The translations under genes and the position numbers were made by a program. Of a stretch of 64,000 nt of DNA, positions 1 to 7,709 are shown piece after piece. The DNA comes from Bacillus sp. FJAT-42376 (GTDB lineage Bacteria; Bacillota; Bacilli; Bacillales; Bacillaceae). How positions within the stretch are numbered: position 1 is the stretch's first letter; the number at the start of each line of letters is the position of its first letter. The notes under the pieces were generated by a model. That model did no database searches. It saw only the letters and a list, made by a program, of their open reading frames with translations, and had not been told where the DNA came from. The DNA lies in assembly GCF_003816055.1 (NCBI RefSeq), contig NZ_CP033906.1, positions 4,154,001-4,218,000 of the forward strand. The letters run 5' to 3'.

Positions 1-3000
1 CGGCTTCTTTCCACTGGTATTCCTGATTCGCCATGTTCACAAGATCACCCGTATGGATGACATATTTGATTTTCATCTCTTCCTTTTGTGCGGCAATCCA
101 TTTTGTCATCGAGTCATAGATTCCCGGATAGCTTTCTGAGTAATACTGGGTATCGGACATCCATACAAACGTATAATCATAGTCACTGGACGAGGCAGGG
201 ATTTCATCCTGGATCATCACGTTCAGTCTGCTGTCTTTCATAAAATCTCCCGCTGCTGCGTTCCCTTTCAGAACAAAATCTTCTTTTCCTGCAACGAAGC
301 TGTCAATAATCGACCAGTGGGCGTTTTTATGATTCCACGCATACATGGTGACTTTGCGGCCTTCAAGGGAATGCCCCTTCCAGGAAAGCTCAATTCGGTC
401 TGTGGCATCTACTTTCCCATCCACCTTAACGTCAAAGCGGTGATAAGGAAATTGTGTACTTGAATCCGTTGTGACATACTGCTGATCCGCTTTGGAAACG
501 AGCTGCCTTTCTCCCTCGGTCATCGGTGTTTCTCCAGCTGGTACAGGCGTCGCAGGCGGTTCGATGTCCGCTGTATTTTTGAAAGCCCCCACTTCTGTTT
601 GAAGGCTTGCATTGTATGTGTAGCCTCTAAAGAAACCAACATCCATCGTGTCGCCAGTCGGATCCTTTGTCCGTACAGAAAGAATTGGATTGCCATCTGC
701 CGCTGCGCCCGCCTCAGGACTGATGAGCTCCGGTTTATCAGGATTTTCGGAAACGGTCTTAAAGCGAACCGTGATTTCTTTCAGATTCCCAGCCTTGTCT
801 TCCGCCTTAATGACAAGGGTATGGTCCCCGGGTTCCATATCCGCGGCTGAAGTTTTCAATGGAAGAACGATTTTTTGCCCATCCAGTTTTACTTCAGTTT
901 GCTTAATGCCGGAAAGCTGATCTGTGATCGCAGCATCGATTGGAAAAGCTCCTTTGTAATCGTTTCCTTCTATTATAGTAGGTTTTATTTCAGGAGCTGT
1001 GTTATCAACCTTCATCTTTCTTGTAAGGGATTCGTTTCCGTCTTTAAGGGTAATCGCGTGCTCCCCGTCAGCCGCTGTCTTTGTGTTCCATGTATACGAT
1101 TTCGCTTGAAGATGCTGATCTGTCAGATTAAAATGGAAATCAAAAAATTTACTTGCTCCAGCCCCGTCCCCGACATTCAGGTTGTCATCCGGATTCAAAA
1201 ACTTCGGATCCTGTATGACCGTACCGTCTCTAAGGATCAGACGCGGGTTTTTCATATCAAAATCATCCCGGTTTTCCTTGGATTCCGTATCAAACGGAGT
1301 CGCTTTCGTTCCGGAGCGAACGGTAATCACATTGTCTCCGGCCTTGAGGCGGTCAGGGTCAATCGGAACATAGATGGTCTGCCATTTGATGATAAAATCA
1401 TCAAAAATGCGGAGAACATCATCCCCCATCGTCACGCCATTTTGGAAGAACGTATTCACGTTATTGACCTCAAATGCAAAATACGCTTCATGCTCTAAGG
1501 AGGATGTTCCTTGTCCTTCAAACGCTTTTCCATCCGTTAGTAATTGTGCTGAAGCAGGAGCTGTTCTCAGCACCTTGTCTCCAGATGCAAACTCGCCGTC
1601 TTTCACATTCAGGCGAAGGGCAGAGGTGTCAAGACTGCTATTAACGCTGACACGAACCGGCTCGGTTTTCGTTTCATTTTTCCCGTCAGTAACAATGAAA
1701 TAGTATTCGATAGATTTCTTGCCGATTAAATCAGGTGCGTAAACGGTATGGTGATAAAGGGTGTCGTTATAGTCTTGTTTAAGGGTCCACTCCTTCTCTT
1801 CTCCGCCATCCGTTTTCACATACAGCTTCACCGATTTTACCTCGTGGTCATCTGAGGCTTCAGCTGTGATGGACAAATCACTCAGCTCATCCACCGCCGC
1901 CTTCTTAGTCAGGTCTTCAATTTTTGGTTTTGTCTGGTCTTCTTTTACTTGAACCGGCTCTTTAGGAATTTGATAACCGTTCACAGTTCCGGGTGTCGCC
2001 GCATCCTTCCCGGCGCTGACTTTCAGCTGCTTCGTTGATCCATCCTGGGGGTACGTGTAGTTAATCCCTTTATTGGCTGCGGGATCCTTTACATTAGGCA
2101 CATCATTGTAATAGGCGACATTCAGCTCTTTCCCTATATTCGTTGCTACAACTAAGCCTCTCATAGCTGCATTGGACATTCCGTCGCTGTAGATTTTCAC
2201 TAAATTTTTGTTCTCTTCAAGGGCCGTTCCGTAATTGCTGTTGAAATCGGCGGCCGTTTTATCCCGGTTGGATGCATTGATAATCCAGAAAACCAGTGTT
2301 TCCCCGGCAGGGATCACCGCATCTTCCGGGACGGACGGCCAGACTATATCGGTCGCTGCTTCGGCACCGGAACGGTATTGAAGCTTATAATCTTTAAAAT
2401 TCAAATCCTCATTCGTATTGTTGTACACTTCAATGTATTCATAGCCGTCCGAAGTCCCGACATTGGTTGAATCCGGAACCACTTCTGTTATGAGCAATGG
2501 CGGAACAGCTTCCGGCTTCACGTCAGAAGAAGCAATGGAAATGGGATACTCTTTTGTTTTGGCTGTATTCGTTCCGTCACTTGCACTTATGTAATATACC
2601 AAATCTGAAACAGCATCCGCCCCATCGATTTGAGCCGAATACATACCCGACTGGTCCGGCAGCGCGTTCATCGCAGCTGCTTTAAATTCCGCGTCATCTT
2701 TCCTTTTATAAAACACTTGCGCCTGGCTTACCTTGCTGTTATCTTTTATTTCCGCTGTAATCATGATTGGAGAATAGGCTGTTCCTTTTGCAACAGGTGT
2801 ATGCTTAATGGCTGGCGGTTCCGTATCCTTTTCAGCAGGCAAAAAGGTTTGCTCTTCCTCAATGGAACCTGGTGTTGGAGGGGCCAGTGTTTTGTATGGG
2901 TCCATTACGGTGCCTGCCAGCGGTGATTTATAATGGATCCCGTTTCCATTATCGTCTGATTGGCCAGATTGGTACGAAATAGAAGCAATAGCCTGGCCGT

Positions 3001-3466
3001 TTGCATCTTTTATTAGAACCCCGCGTTCTCCAGTATTGGCAAAGCCTGCGAACTTCCCTTCTTTTGAAAAAGGAATCAATTGGTTTTCATTCAGAGAGGT
3101 TCCAAACTGTGCATTAAAGTCCGCCGATGTTTTTTCTCCATTGTTATACCATAAAACAACGGTCTCTCCTGGCTGAATTTTTATGCCCGATATCGCATTT
3201 AGTTCGACATCGGCGGTAGCGGAATTAGGGTACTGATACATAAATTTGCTGTTCGTCAAATCGATTACAGTCCCAGTTGGATTATGAAGCTCGAAGTACT
3301 CAAAATAATCCGTTCCAGGTCCTTTAGAGTTCGGAGAAATCTCCGTAATCAGCAGCTGTGATGCCTTGACGGCTGCGTGTGCTGTTTTTGCAGAAAACGC
3401 TCCTGCCATACTTGATAAAAATAGAGTTAACGCTAGAAAACCAGTTAAATAAGTGTTCTTTTTCAT
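1..3466 (-). CDS. Secreted lamin-tail-domain / metallophosphoesterase protein (3' end outside window)
   Basis: Reading the minus strand gives about 1,155 codons with no stop before the window edge. It starts with a signal peptide (MKKNTYLTGFLALTLFLSS..., cleavage near AHA-AV at about residue 32). Two lamin-tail-like modules follow, each opening with an LLITE motif (LLITEISPNS near residue 37, LLITEVVPDS near 330). The middle holds Ig-like or cadherin-like beta modules. At about residue 1,100 a calcineurin-like phosphoesterase begins (WMSDTQYYSESYPG, then HTGDLVN), so the catalytic domain is mostly beyond the edge. Two ATG codons are adjacent (3469 and 3466); GGGGGA lies 2 and 5 nt away respectively, so I chose the second. 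Probably an extracellular or wall-associated phosphoesterase. Substrate unknown. Confidence 0.85.
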   Translation of the reverse strand, partial: MKKNTYLTGFLALTLFLSSMAGAFSAKTAHAAVKASQLLITEISPNSKGPGTDYFEYFELHNPTGTVIDLTNSKFMYQYPNSATADVELNAISGIKIQPGETVVLWYNNGEKTSADFNAQFGTSLNENQLIPFSKEGKFAGFANTGERGVLIKDANGQAIASISYQSGQSDDNGNGIHYKSPLAGTVMDPYKTLAPPTPGSIEEEQTFLPAEKDTEPPAIKHTPVAKGTAYSPIMITAEIKDNSKVSQAQVFYKRKDDAEFKAAAMNALPDQSGMYSAQIDGADAVSDLVYYISASDGTNTAKTKEYPISIASSDVKPEAVPPLLITEVVPDSTNVGTSDGYEYIEVYNNTNEDLNFKDYKLQYRSGAEAATDIVWPSVPEDAVIPAGETLVFWIINASNRDKTAADFNSNYGTALEENKNLVKIYSDGMSNAAMRGLVVATNIGKELNVAYYNDVPNVKDPAANKGINYTYPQDGSTKQLKVSAGKDAATPGTVNGYQIPKEPVQVKEDQTKPKIEDLTKKAAVDELSDLSITAEASDDHEVKSVKLYVKTDGGEEKEWTLKQDYNDTLYHHTVYAPDLIGKKSIEYYFIVTDGKNETKTEPVRVSVNSSLDTSALRLNVKDGEFASGDKVLRTAPASAQLLTDGKAFEGQGTSSLEHEAYFAFEVNNVNTFFQNGVTMGDDVLRIFDDFIIKWQTIYVPIDPDRLKAGDNVITVRSGTKATPFDTESKENRDDFDMKNPRLILRDGTVIQDPKFLNPDDNLNVGDGAGASKFFDFHFNLTDQHLQAKSYTWNTKTAADGEHAITLKDGNESLTRKMKVDNTAPEIKPTIIEGNDYKGAFPIDAAITDQLSGIKQTEVKLDGQKIVLPLKTSAADMEPGDHTLVIKAEDKAGNLKEITVRFKTVSENPDKPELISPEAGAAADGNPILSVRTKDPTGDTMDVGFFRGYTYNASLQTEVGAFKNTADIEPPATPVPAGETPMTEGERQLVSKADQQYVTTDSSTQFPYHRFDVKVDGKVDATDRIELSWKGHSLEGRKVTMYAWNHKNAHWSIIDSFVAGKEDFVLKGNAAAGDFMKDSRLNVMIQDEIPASSSDYDYTFVWMSDTQYYSESYPGIYDSMTKWIAAQKEEMKIKYVIHTGDLVNMANQEYQWKEA

Positions 3467-3677
3467 CATAGTCCCCCATTGTCTTTATGTACGTCCGACA
3501 TTATTTTACAGAAGGGGTAAAAAGTTAAAACCTGTTTTTTCTAAAAATACTGTAAATTCAGATTAAATTTTCCTCTATGAATCTTAACATCTGTTCATCT
3601 TGACTATTCAGCAATAACGCCAAAAGACCTAGTTAGTTATCATAAGAATTGAAATTCCATAGACCTATGAAAAATTG

Positions 3678-3706
3678 TTTACTTTTCCAGGATTCGTCTA
3701 TATAAT
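3678..3706 (+). promoter_or_regulatory. SigA-like promoter for the lipoprotein gene
   Basis: TTTACT (3678-3683), a 17-nt spacer, then a perfect TATAAT (3701-3706). It lies in the divergent gap 3467-3768 between the phosphoesterase gene and the lipoprotein gene. I saw nothing else in that gap apart from AT-rich sequence. Confidence 0.6.
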
Positions 3707-3768
3707 CTACAATGTTCCAATTTGGTACAGAAAACAAAACATATATAGACGGGGGAAACACTTACATC

Positions 3769-4458
3769 ATGATTAACCACAAAAGTCTTTACAAAGTACT
3801 CGGATCTTCCATTCTAGCCGTTTCATTGCTGGCGGGATGTTCAGCAGAGGAATCAGCTGATGCGGGCGGAAAGAAAGAAGAGACTAAACAAGCCGCTCAA
3901 AAAGACGTAAAAAACGAAGTGAAAAAGGACGAAAACGGGGATTATGTATTTGATACAGCCGGCCAGAAAATGAAAACGGACGGAGCAACCGTTGAACTTC
4001 TAAAAGTAAAAAACATTAATGAAGTGATAGACATTGCTCCTTTAAAAGTAACGGTCAATGACGTCAAAGTATTTAAGCTTACGGACGTAACCAATGACAT
4101 GGCCGTGAATGTTTCAATGGGTTCAATGGTCGATTCTGAGGTTTTGGAAAAGGGCTTTTCCTATGTGCAAGTAACGTTTTCAGCAGAAAATACAGAAGAG
4201 AAGAATGTTGAATGGTATGATTTAATGAAAGTTGTGACAGATAAGGGCGAGCAAATCGACGGGCAAATGGTTGATTTTCTGAGCGATGATGCAGAGACCG
4301 ATTCTGTATTTTACGGAAAAGTAAAGAAAGAATTCAAAGACGGGTTTATCATTAAAAATGAGGATATTCAAAAGGTAAAATTGATTTTTGGATCTTCCGT
4401 AGATGCGACTACGTACGAAGACATTACACCTGAACAGCAGGTTGAATATACGTTTTAA
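3769..4458 (+). CDS. Lipoprotein, DUF4352-like beta-sandwich
   Basis: A 229-residue protein with a lipoprotein signal peptide: positively charged start, hydrophobic stretch, then the lipobox LLAGC with the lipidated cysteine near residue 25. A Lys/Glu-rich linker follows. The remaining ~150 residues alternate beta-strand patterns, with VKVTVNDVKVFKL-like and SYVQVTFSAEN segments typical of telokin-like DUF4352 proteins (recalled, not searched). An in-frame ATG at 3712 would add 19 residues and spoil the signal peptide, while GGGGGA at 3751-3756 sits 12 nt before ATG 3769, so the internal ATG is preferred. Single-gene unit with its own promoter and terminator. Surface-anchored; function unknown. 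Confidence 0.8.
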   Translation: MINHKSLYKVLGSSILAVSLLAGCSAEESADAGGKKEETKQAAQKDVKNEVKKDENGDYVFDTAGQKMKTDGATVELLKVKNINEVIDIAPLKVTVNDVKVFKLTDVTNDMAVNVSMGSMVDSEVLEKGFSYVQVTFSAENTEEKNVEWYDLMKVVTDKGEQIDGQMVDFLSDDAETDSVFYGKVKKEFKDGFIIKNEDIQKVKLIFGSSVDATTYEDITPEQQVEYTF

Positions 4459-4463
4459 TTAAA

Positions 4464-4496
4464 AGAAGGGCGGACATAGATGTCCGCCCTTCTTTC
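4464..4496. terminator. Bidirectional terminator
   Basis: A 13-bp perfect stem (4464-4476 with 4481-4493), loop TAGA, with A-rich and T-rich flanks. It separates the convergent lipoprotein gene and the propeller gene. Confidence 0.85.
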
Positions 4497-6461
4497 TTAC
4501 TGATTCATTTTCCATAAATCTCTTTTATCATGGAAAAACAGTGTACCCGCTGAATCCGCAGCGACCTGATCCGTTCCTTTTCTTAAAATGGACGCCTGAT
4601 ACGTTTTCAAATCCAGCTTAAACAGAACTTTTTCGACGGTTCCATAAACATGGCCGTCCTTGCCGAGTGCGAGGGAGGTATTTTGTGAATAGCCTGAGAC
4701 ACTTTTGACAATGGGCCTTTGAACGGTGACTCCCTTCCCTGGCACGAACACAAACACATTCCCGTCGGCAAGCCCGATGATCCGGCCGTCTTTTAAGGCA
4801 GTCAGAGCGGAAATAAACTGGACATGCTTAAACGGAAGACGGATGACCTCCGGCTTCGCCATTACGTTTCCTGCAGGCAACGCAAACAGCACGGCATTGG
4901 TCCTGTTTTTATCAACATTGGATTTCCCGAAAATCGACGTCCCTGCGTAAATTTTCTTGCTTTTGGCATGGTAGGCGAGAGAAATCACACTCTGGTCTTT
5001 CACAATCTGATGGCGTACCGCAGAAGAACGGCTTGATGCATCATAAATAGCTAGCGCTCCGCCGTTTATCCCCGCTCTTGGCGCCGTCCCAAAGACTAGT
5101 TTGCTAGTACCCGGTATAGCGGAAGCGGCAATCGGGCGGTCCTGCCCTTTATGGCCAAAAGCGGATACTTCCTTAGGATTCTGTCCTGCTGCCCATGGTG
5201 ATGAAGGGTTATACTCCATTATTTTTGCACCTGGATACACGCCAAAATACAGTTTTCCGTTTAATGATGTCATGCTCTCCATTTGGCCAATTGCATCCTG
5301 AACCGCACTTTTTCCGCTCGAAACCTGATAGGTACCCATTTTGCCGTTCAAAAAGCCGGAGCTGTAAATTTTCCCGTCAGCCCCTGCCCCAATTTTATGC
5401 ACCTCAACAGGCTGGGCCGGCAAATTCAGATTGAGGTTTTCATAGGATTTGTCAGATGGCCTGTATGTAAAATACCGGTCAGCATTTCCAACCTTTCCGG
5501 TAAGGATCGCTTCTTTCGCTCCTGGATACGGGACAAAATCAAGGGACACGATGCTCGTCGGAATCCGGTTATGAACAACCAGCGCCGTTTTCTTCGTGCC
5601 TAAATCATACCGGTAAAGAGACGTTCCGTTTGCATAATAGACGGCGTTTTCCGATGGGGATTTTGGCGATACGCCCTTTGAAGTAGCGGCAAGTTCTCCA
5701 GTCAGTTTCTTGCTCTTTGCATCAAATATAAGCAGTTTGTTTTCAGGATTTAATTTCACGAAAACAGATCCGCCTGCCACATTAATAGCATCAATTTGTT
5801 TTTGGGACTGATATTTCGCCGGAAGCATATTTTGTTTTTTTCCAGAACGAAGGTCATATGAAACAAGCTGGGCCGGCGATCCCGTACCGATGAACAGCTG
5901 CCGGTTTGCATCATCCGCCTCTACACTCTTTCCGTCCTTCTTGCCCGCAGCGACCGTTCCAAGGTCTTTGAAGCCTTTCCCTGCTGTATAGCTGAATAGC
6001 TTGCCTTCATTAGCGGACACTCCATACAGCACTCGCTCTTTCGCGCTGTAGGAAAGACCCCAGATTGTCGTTCCATTTTTAGCCGTAGCCTTTCCTGCTT
6101 TGGTGAGTTTCATTGCATTCGGATCGTAGCGAAAAAGCAGTTCTCCCGGTGTGGTTCCGATCCACACTTCATTTTGTGACGCCTCAATCGACCAGGCCGC
6201 TGTTGAACCTTCAAGAGACTCTGTATCGATCACGTTCCCTGTAGCAAGATTCGTAACGACAAGCTTGGCAGGCAGCCCCTGAAGCAGGGTATACATAAGC
6301 GGTTCTCCTTTTTTATTGAGAGCCGCCGCTGCCCCAGTCGCATTCAGATTGCTGATCTGCGGTCCGATTTTTTGAAAAACAGGGGCGGAACTTGCTTCCG
6401 CCTGTAACAAAACTCCCAAAACAAGCGTCATAATAATTGTACTGATCCATAATCTCTTCAT
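4497..6461 (-). CDS. Secreted beta-propeller-like protein
   Basis: A 654-residue protein. Residues 1-24 form a signal peptide (MKRLWISTIIMTLVLGV..., cleavage near AEAS). The rest is a long series of short beta-blade repeats with recurring patterns such as VWIGTTPGELLFRYD, LYGVSANEGKLFSY, LFIGTGSPAQLVSYD and IYAGTSIFGK. This is the pattern of YncE/PQQ/NHL-type propellers; roughly 10 to 12 blades can be counted by eye, which could mean two propellers. No catalytic motif or anchor is visible. AAGAAGGA lies 6-7 nt before the ATG. Likely an exported binding or scaffold protein. Ligand unknown. Confidence 0.8.
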   Translation of the reverse strand: MKRLWISTIIMTLVLGVLLQAEASSAPVFQKIGPQISNLNATGAAAALNKKGEPLMYTLLQGLPAKLVVTNLATGNVIDTESLEGSTAAWSIEASQNEVWIGTTPGELLFRYDPNAMKLTKAGKATAKNGTTIWGLSYSAKERVLYGVSANEGKLFSYTAGKGFKDLGTVAAGKKDGKSVEADDANRQLFIGTGSPAQLVSYDLRSGKKQNMLPAKYQSQKQIDAINVAGGSVFVKLNPENKLLIFDAKSKKLTGELAATSKGVSPKSPSENAVYYANGTSLYRYDLGTKKTALVVHNRIPTSIVSLDFVPYPGAKEAILTGKVGNADRYFTYRPSDKSYENLNLNLPAQPVEVHKIGAGADGKIYSSGFLNGKMGTYQVSSGKSAVQDAIGQMESMTSLNGKLYFGVYPGAKIMEYNPSSPWAAGQNPKEVSAFGHKGQDRPIAASAIPGTSKLVFGTAPRAGINGGALAIYDASSRSSAVRHQIVKDQSVISLAYHAKSKKIYAGTSIFGKSNVDKNRTNAVLFALPAGNVMAKPEVIRLPFKHVQFISALTALKDGRIIGLADGNVFVFVPGKGVTVQRPIVKSVSGYSQNTSLALGKDGHVYGTVEKVLFKLDLKTYQASILRKGTDQVAADSAGTLFFHDKRDLWKMNQ

Positions 6462-6628
6462 ATACAGTCCTTCTTTCCTGCATTTTTTTAGCGTACTTAT
6501 GTTTAATAAGTTTTTATAGACATTTTTTCATAGATATGTCAAAATTTCTTCAGTAACGCTAACCGTTCACTTCCAGTTTTAGTATCGGCTATTAGAAACA
6601 ATTATGAATGGAACGAGGGAAAAATAGC

Positions 6629-7564
6629 TTGAGAGCGAAAAAACAGAAAAAAACGTGGCTTTGGGTGACGCTGTCCATTATCGGGGTTTTAGTTCTAGGA
6701 GTCGGATTATATGCAGGATATCTTTTTAAACGAACAAATGATACCGTTGCGAATATTCAGGAAGAGGTCAAGGTCACAAAAACGAAGCCTATAGTCAATT
6801 TAGAAAAAAAGGAACCGATCTCCATCCTCCTCATGGGAGTAGATGAACGAAAAGGAGATTCCGGCCGGTCGGACTCATTAATTTACATGACCGTTAATCC
6901 AAACAAAAAAGAAATGCACATGGTCAGCATTCCGCGTGACACAAGAACCGAGATTGTCGGACATAACACAACGGACAAAATCAACCACGCCTATGCATTT
7001 GGCGGGACGAAGATGGCGATTGAAACCGTTCAGAAGTTCCTCGGTGTGGATGTGGATTATTTTATAAAAGTAAACATGGAAAGCTTTAAGCAAGTCGTTG
7101 ACACCGTAGGCGGTGTGCAGATTAACAACCACCTTGCCTTTACTTATGAAGGCGAAACCTTTGAAAAAGGCCCGATCACTCTAAATGGTGAGCAGGCACT
7201 TAAGTATTCCCGCATGCGCTACGAAGATCCGGATGGGGACTTCGGCAGACAGCTCCGCCAGCGCAAAATTATTGAAGCCGTTATAGCCAAAGGCGCCAAC
7301 ATACAATCCATCACCAAATTCAGTGATATGCTCAGTGTGGTTGAGAACAACGTAAAAACCAATATGTCCTTTGATAATATGTGGGACATGGTCTCCAATT
7401 ACCGTGACGCCAGCCAAAAAATGGTTCAGCATTCCATTGATGGGAAAGGAACAAAAATAGACGGCATCTATTACCTTGAAGTTCCGGAAGAAAACCGGAC
7501 CGCCTTAACGAATGAACTGAAAGCTAGTCTGGACATCCCTCCAAATACTGCTAGTACCCAATAA
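6629..7564 (+). CDS. LCP (LytR-CpsA-Psr) family wall-polymer ligase, TagU-like
   Basis: LCP enzymes transfer undecaprenyl-linked glycopolymers such as teichoic acids to peptidoglycan on the outer face of the membrane. The protein has a short basic cytoplasmic start (RAKKQKKTWLW), one membrane segment (about residues 8-30), then the catalytic domain. Family motifs are visible: ILLMGVDER, GRSDSLIYMTVNP, HMVSIPRDTRTEI, DKINHAYAFGG and LKYSRMRYEDPDGDFGRQLRQR with the phosphate-binding arginines. The chosen start is TTG 6629, because GAGGGA (6615-6620) lies 8 nt before it; the in-frame ATG at 6608 has no Shine-Dalgarno sequence. About 311 residues, normal for the family. Upstream lies a short palindrome (ACTTAT-N5-ATAAGT, 6495-6511). 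Confidence 0.93.
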   Translation: MRAKKQKKTWLWVTLSIIGVLVLGVGLYAGYLFKRTNDTVANIQEEVKVTKTKPIVNLEKKEPISILLMGVDERKGDSGRSDSLIYMTVNPNKKEMHMVSIPRDTRTEIVGHNTTDKINHAYAFGGTKMAIETVQKFLGVDVDYFIKVNMESFKQVVDTVGGVQINNHLAFTYEGETFEKGPITLNGEQALKYSRMRYEDPDGDFGRQLRQRKIIEAVIAKGANIQSITKFSDMLSVVENNVKTNMSFDNMWDMVSNYRDASQKMVQHSIDGKGTKIDGIYYLEVPEENRTALTNELKASLDIPPNTASTQ

Positions 7565-7565
7565 A

Positions 7566-7588
7566 TCCGGTGAAAACCGGGTTTTTTA
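7566..7588 (+). terminator. Rho-independent terminator after the LCP gene
   Basis: Stem CCGGT/ACCGG with a GAAA tetraloop (7567-7580), then GTTTTTT. Confidence 0.75.
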
Positions 7589-7709
7589 CTTTTCCTCAAA
7601 TAGGTACATTAACCTATTTAATTTATTTTCTTCTTGCTTTCTCTAGCGCATAATTCCTAATCCACTTTATAATAAGTAAGCGAACCTTCAAATCCGACAA
7701 AATTCTATC

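Noticed and set aside
875-1498. 207-codon plus-strand frame within the phosphoesterase gene
   Set aside because: Antisense shadow of a well supported secreted protein; no ribosome binding site and biased composition.
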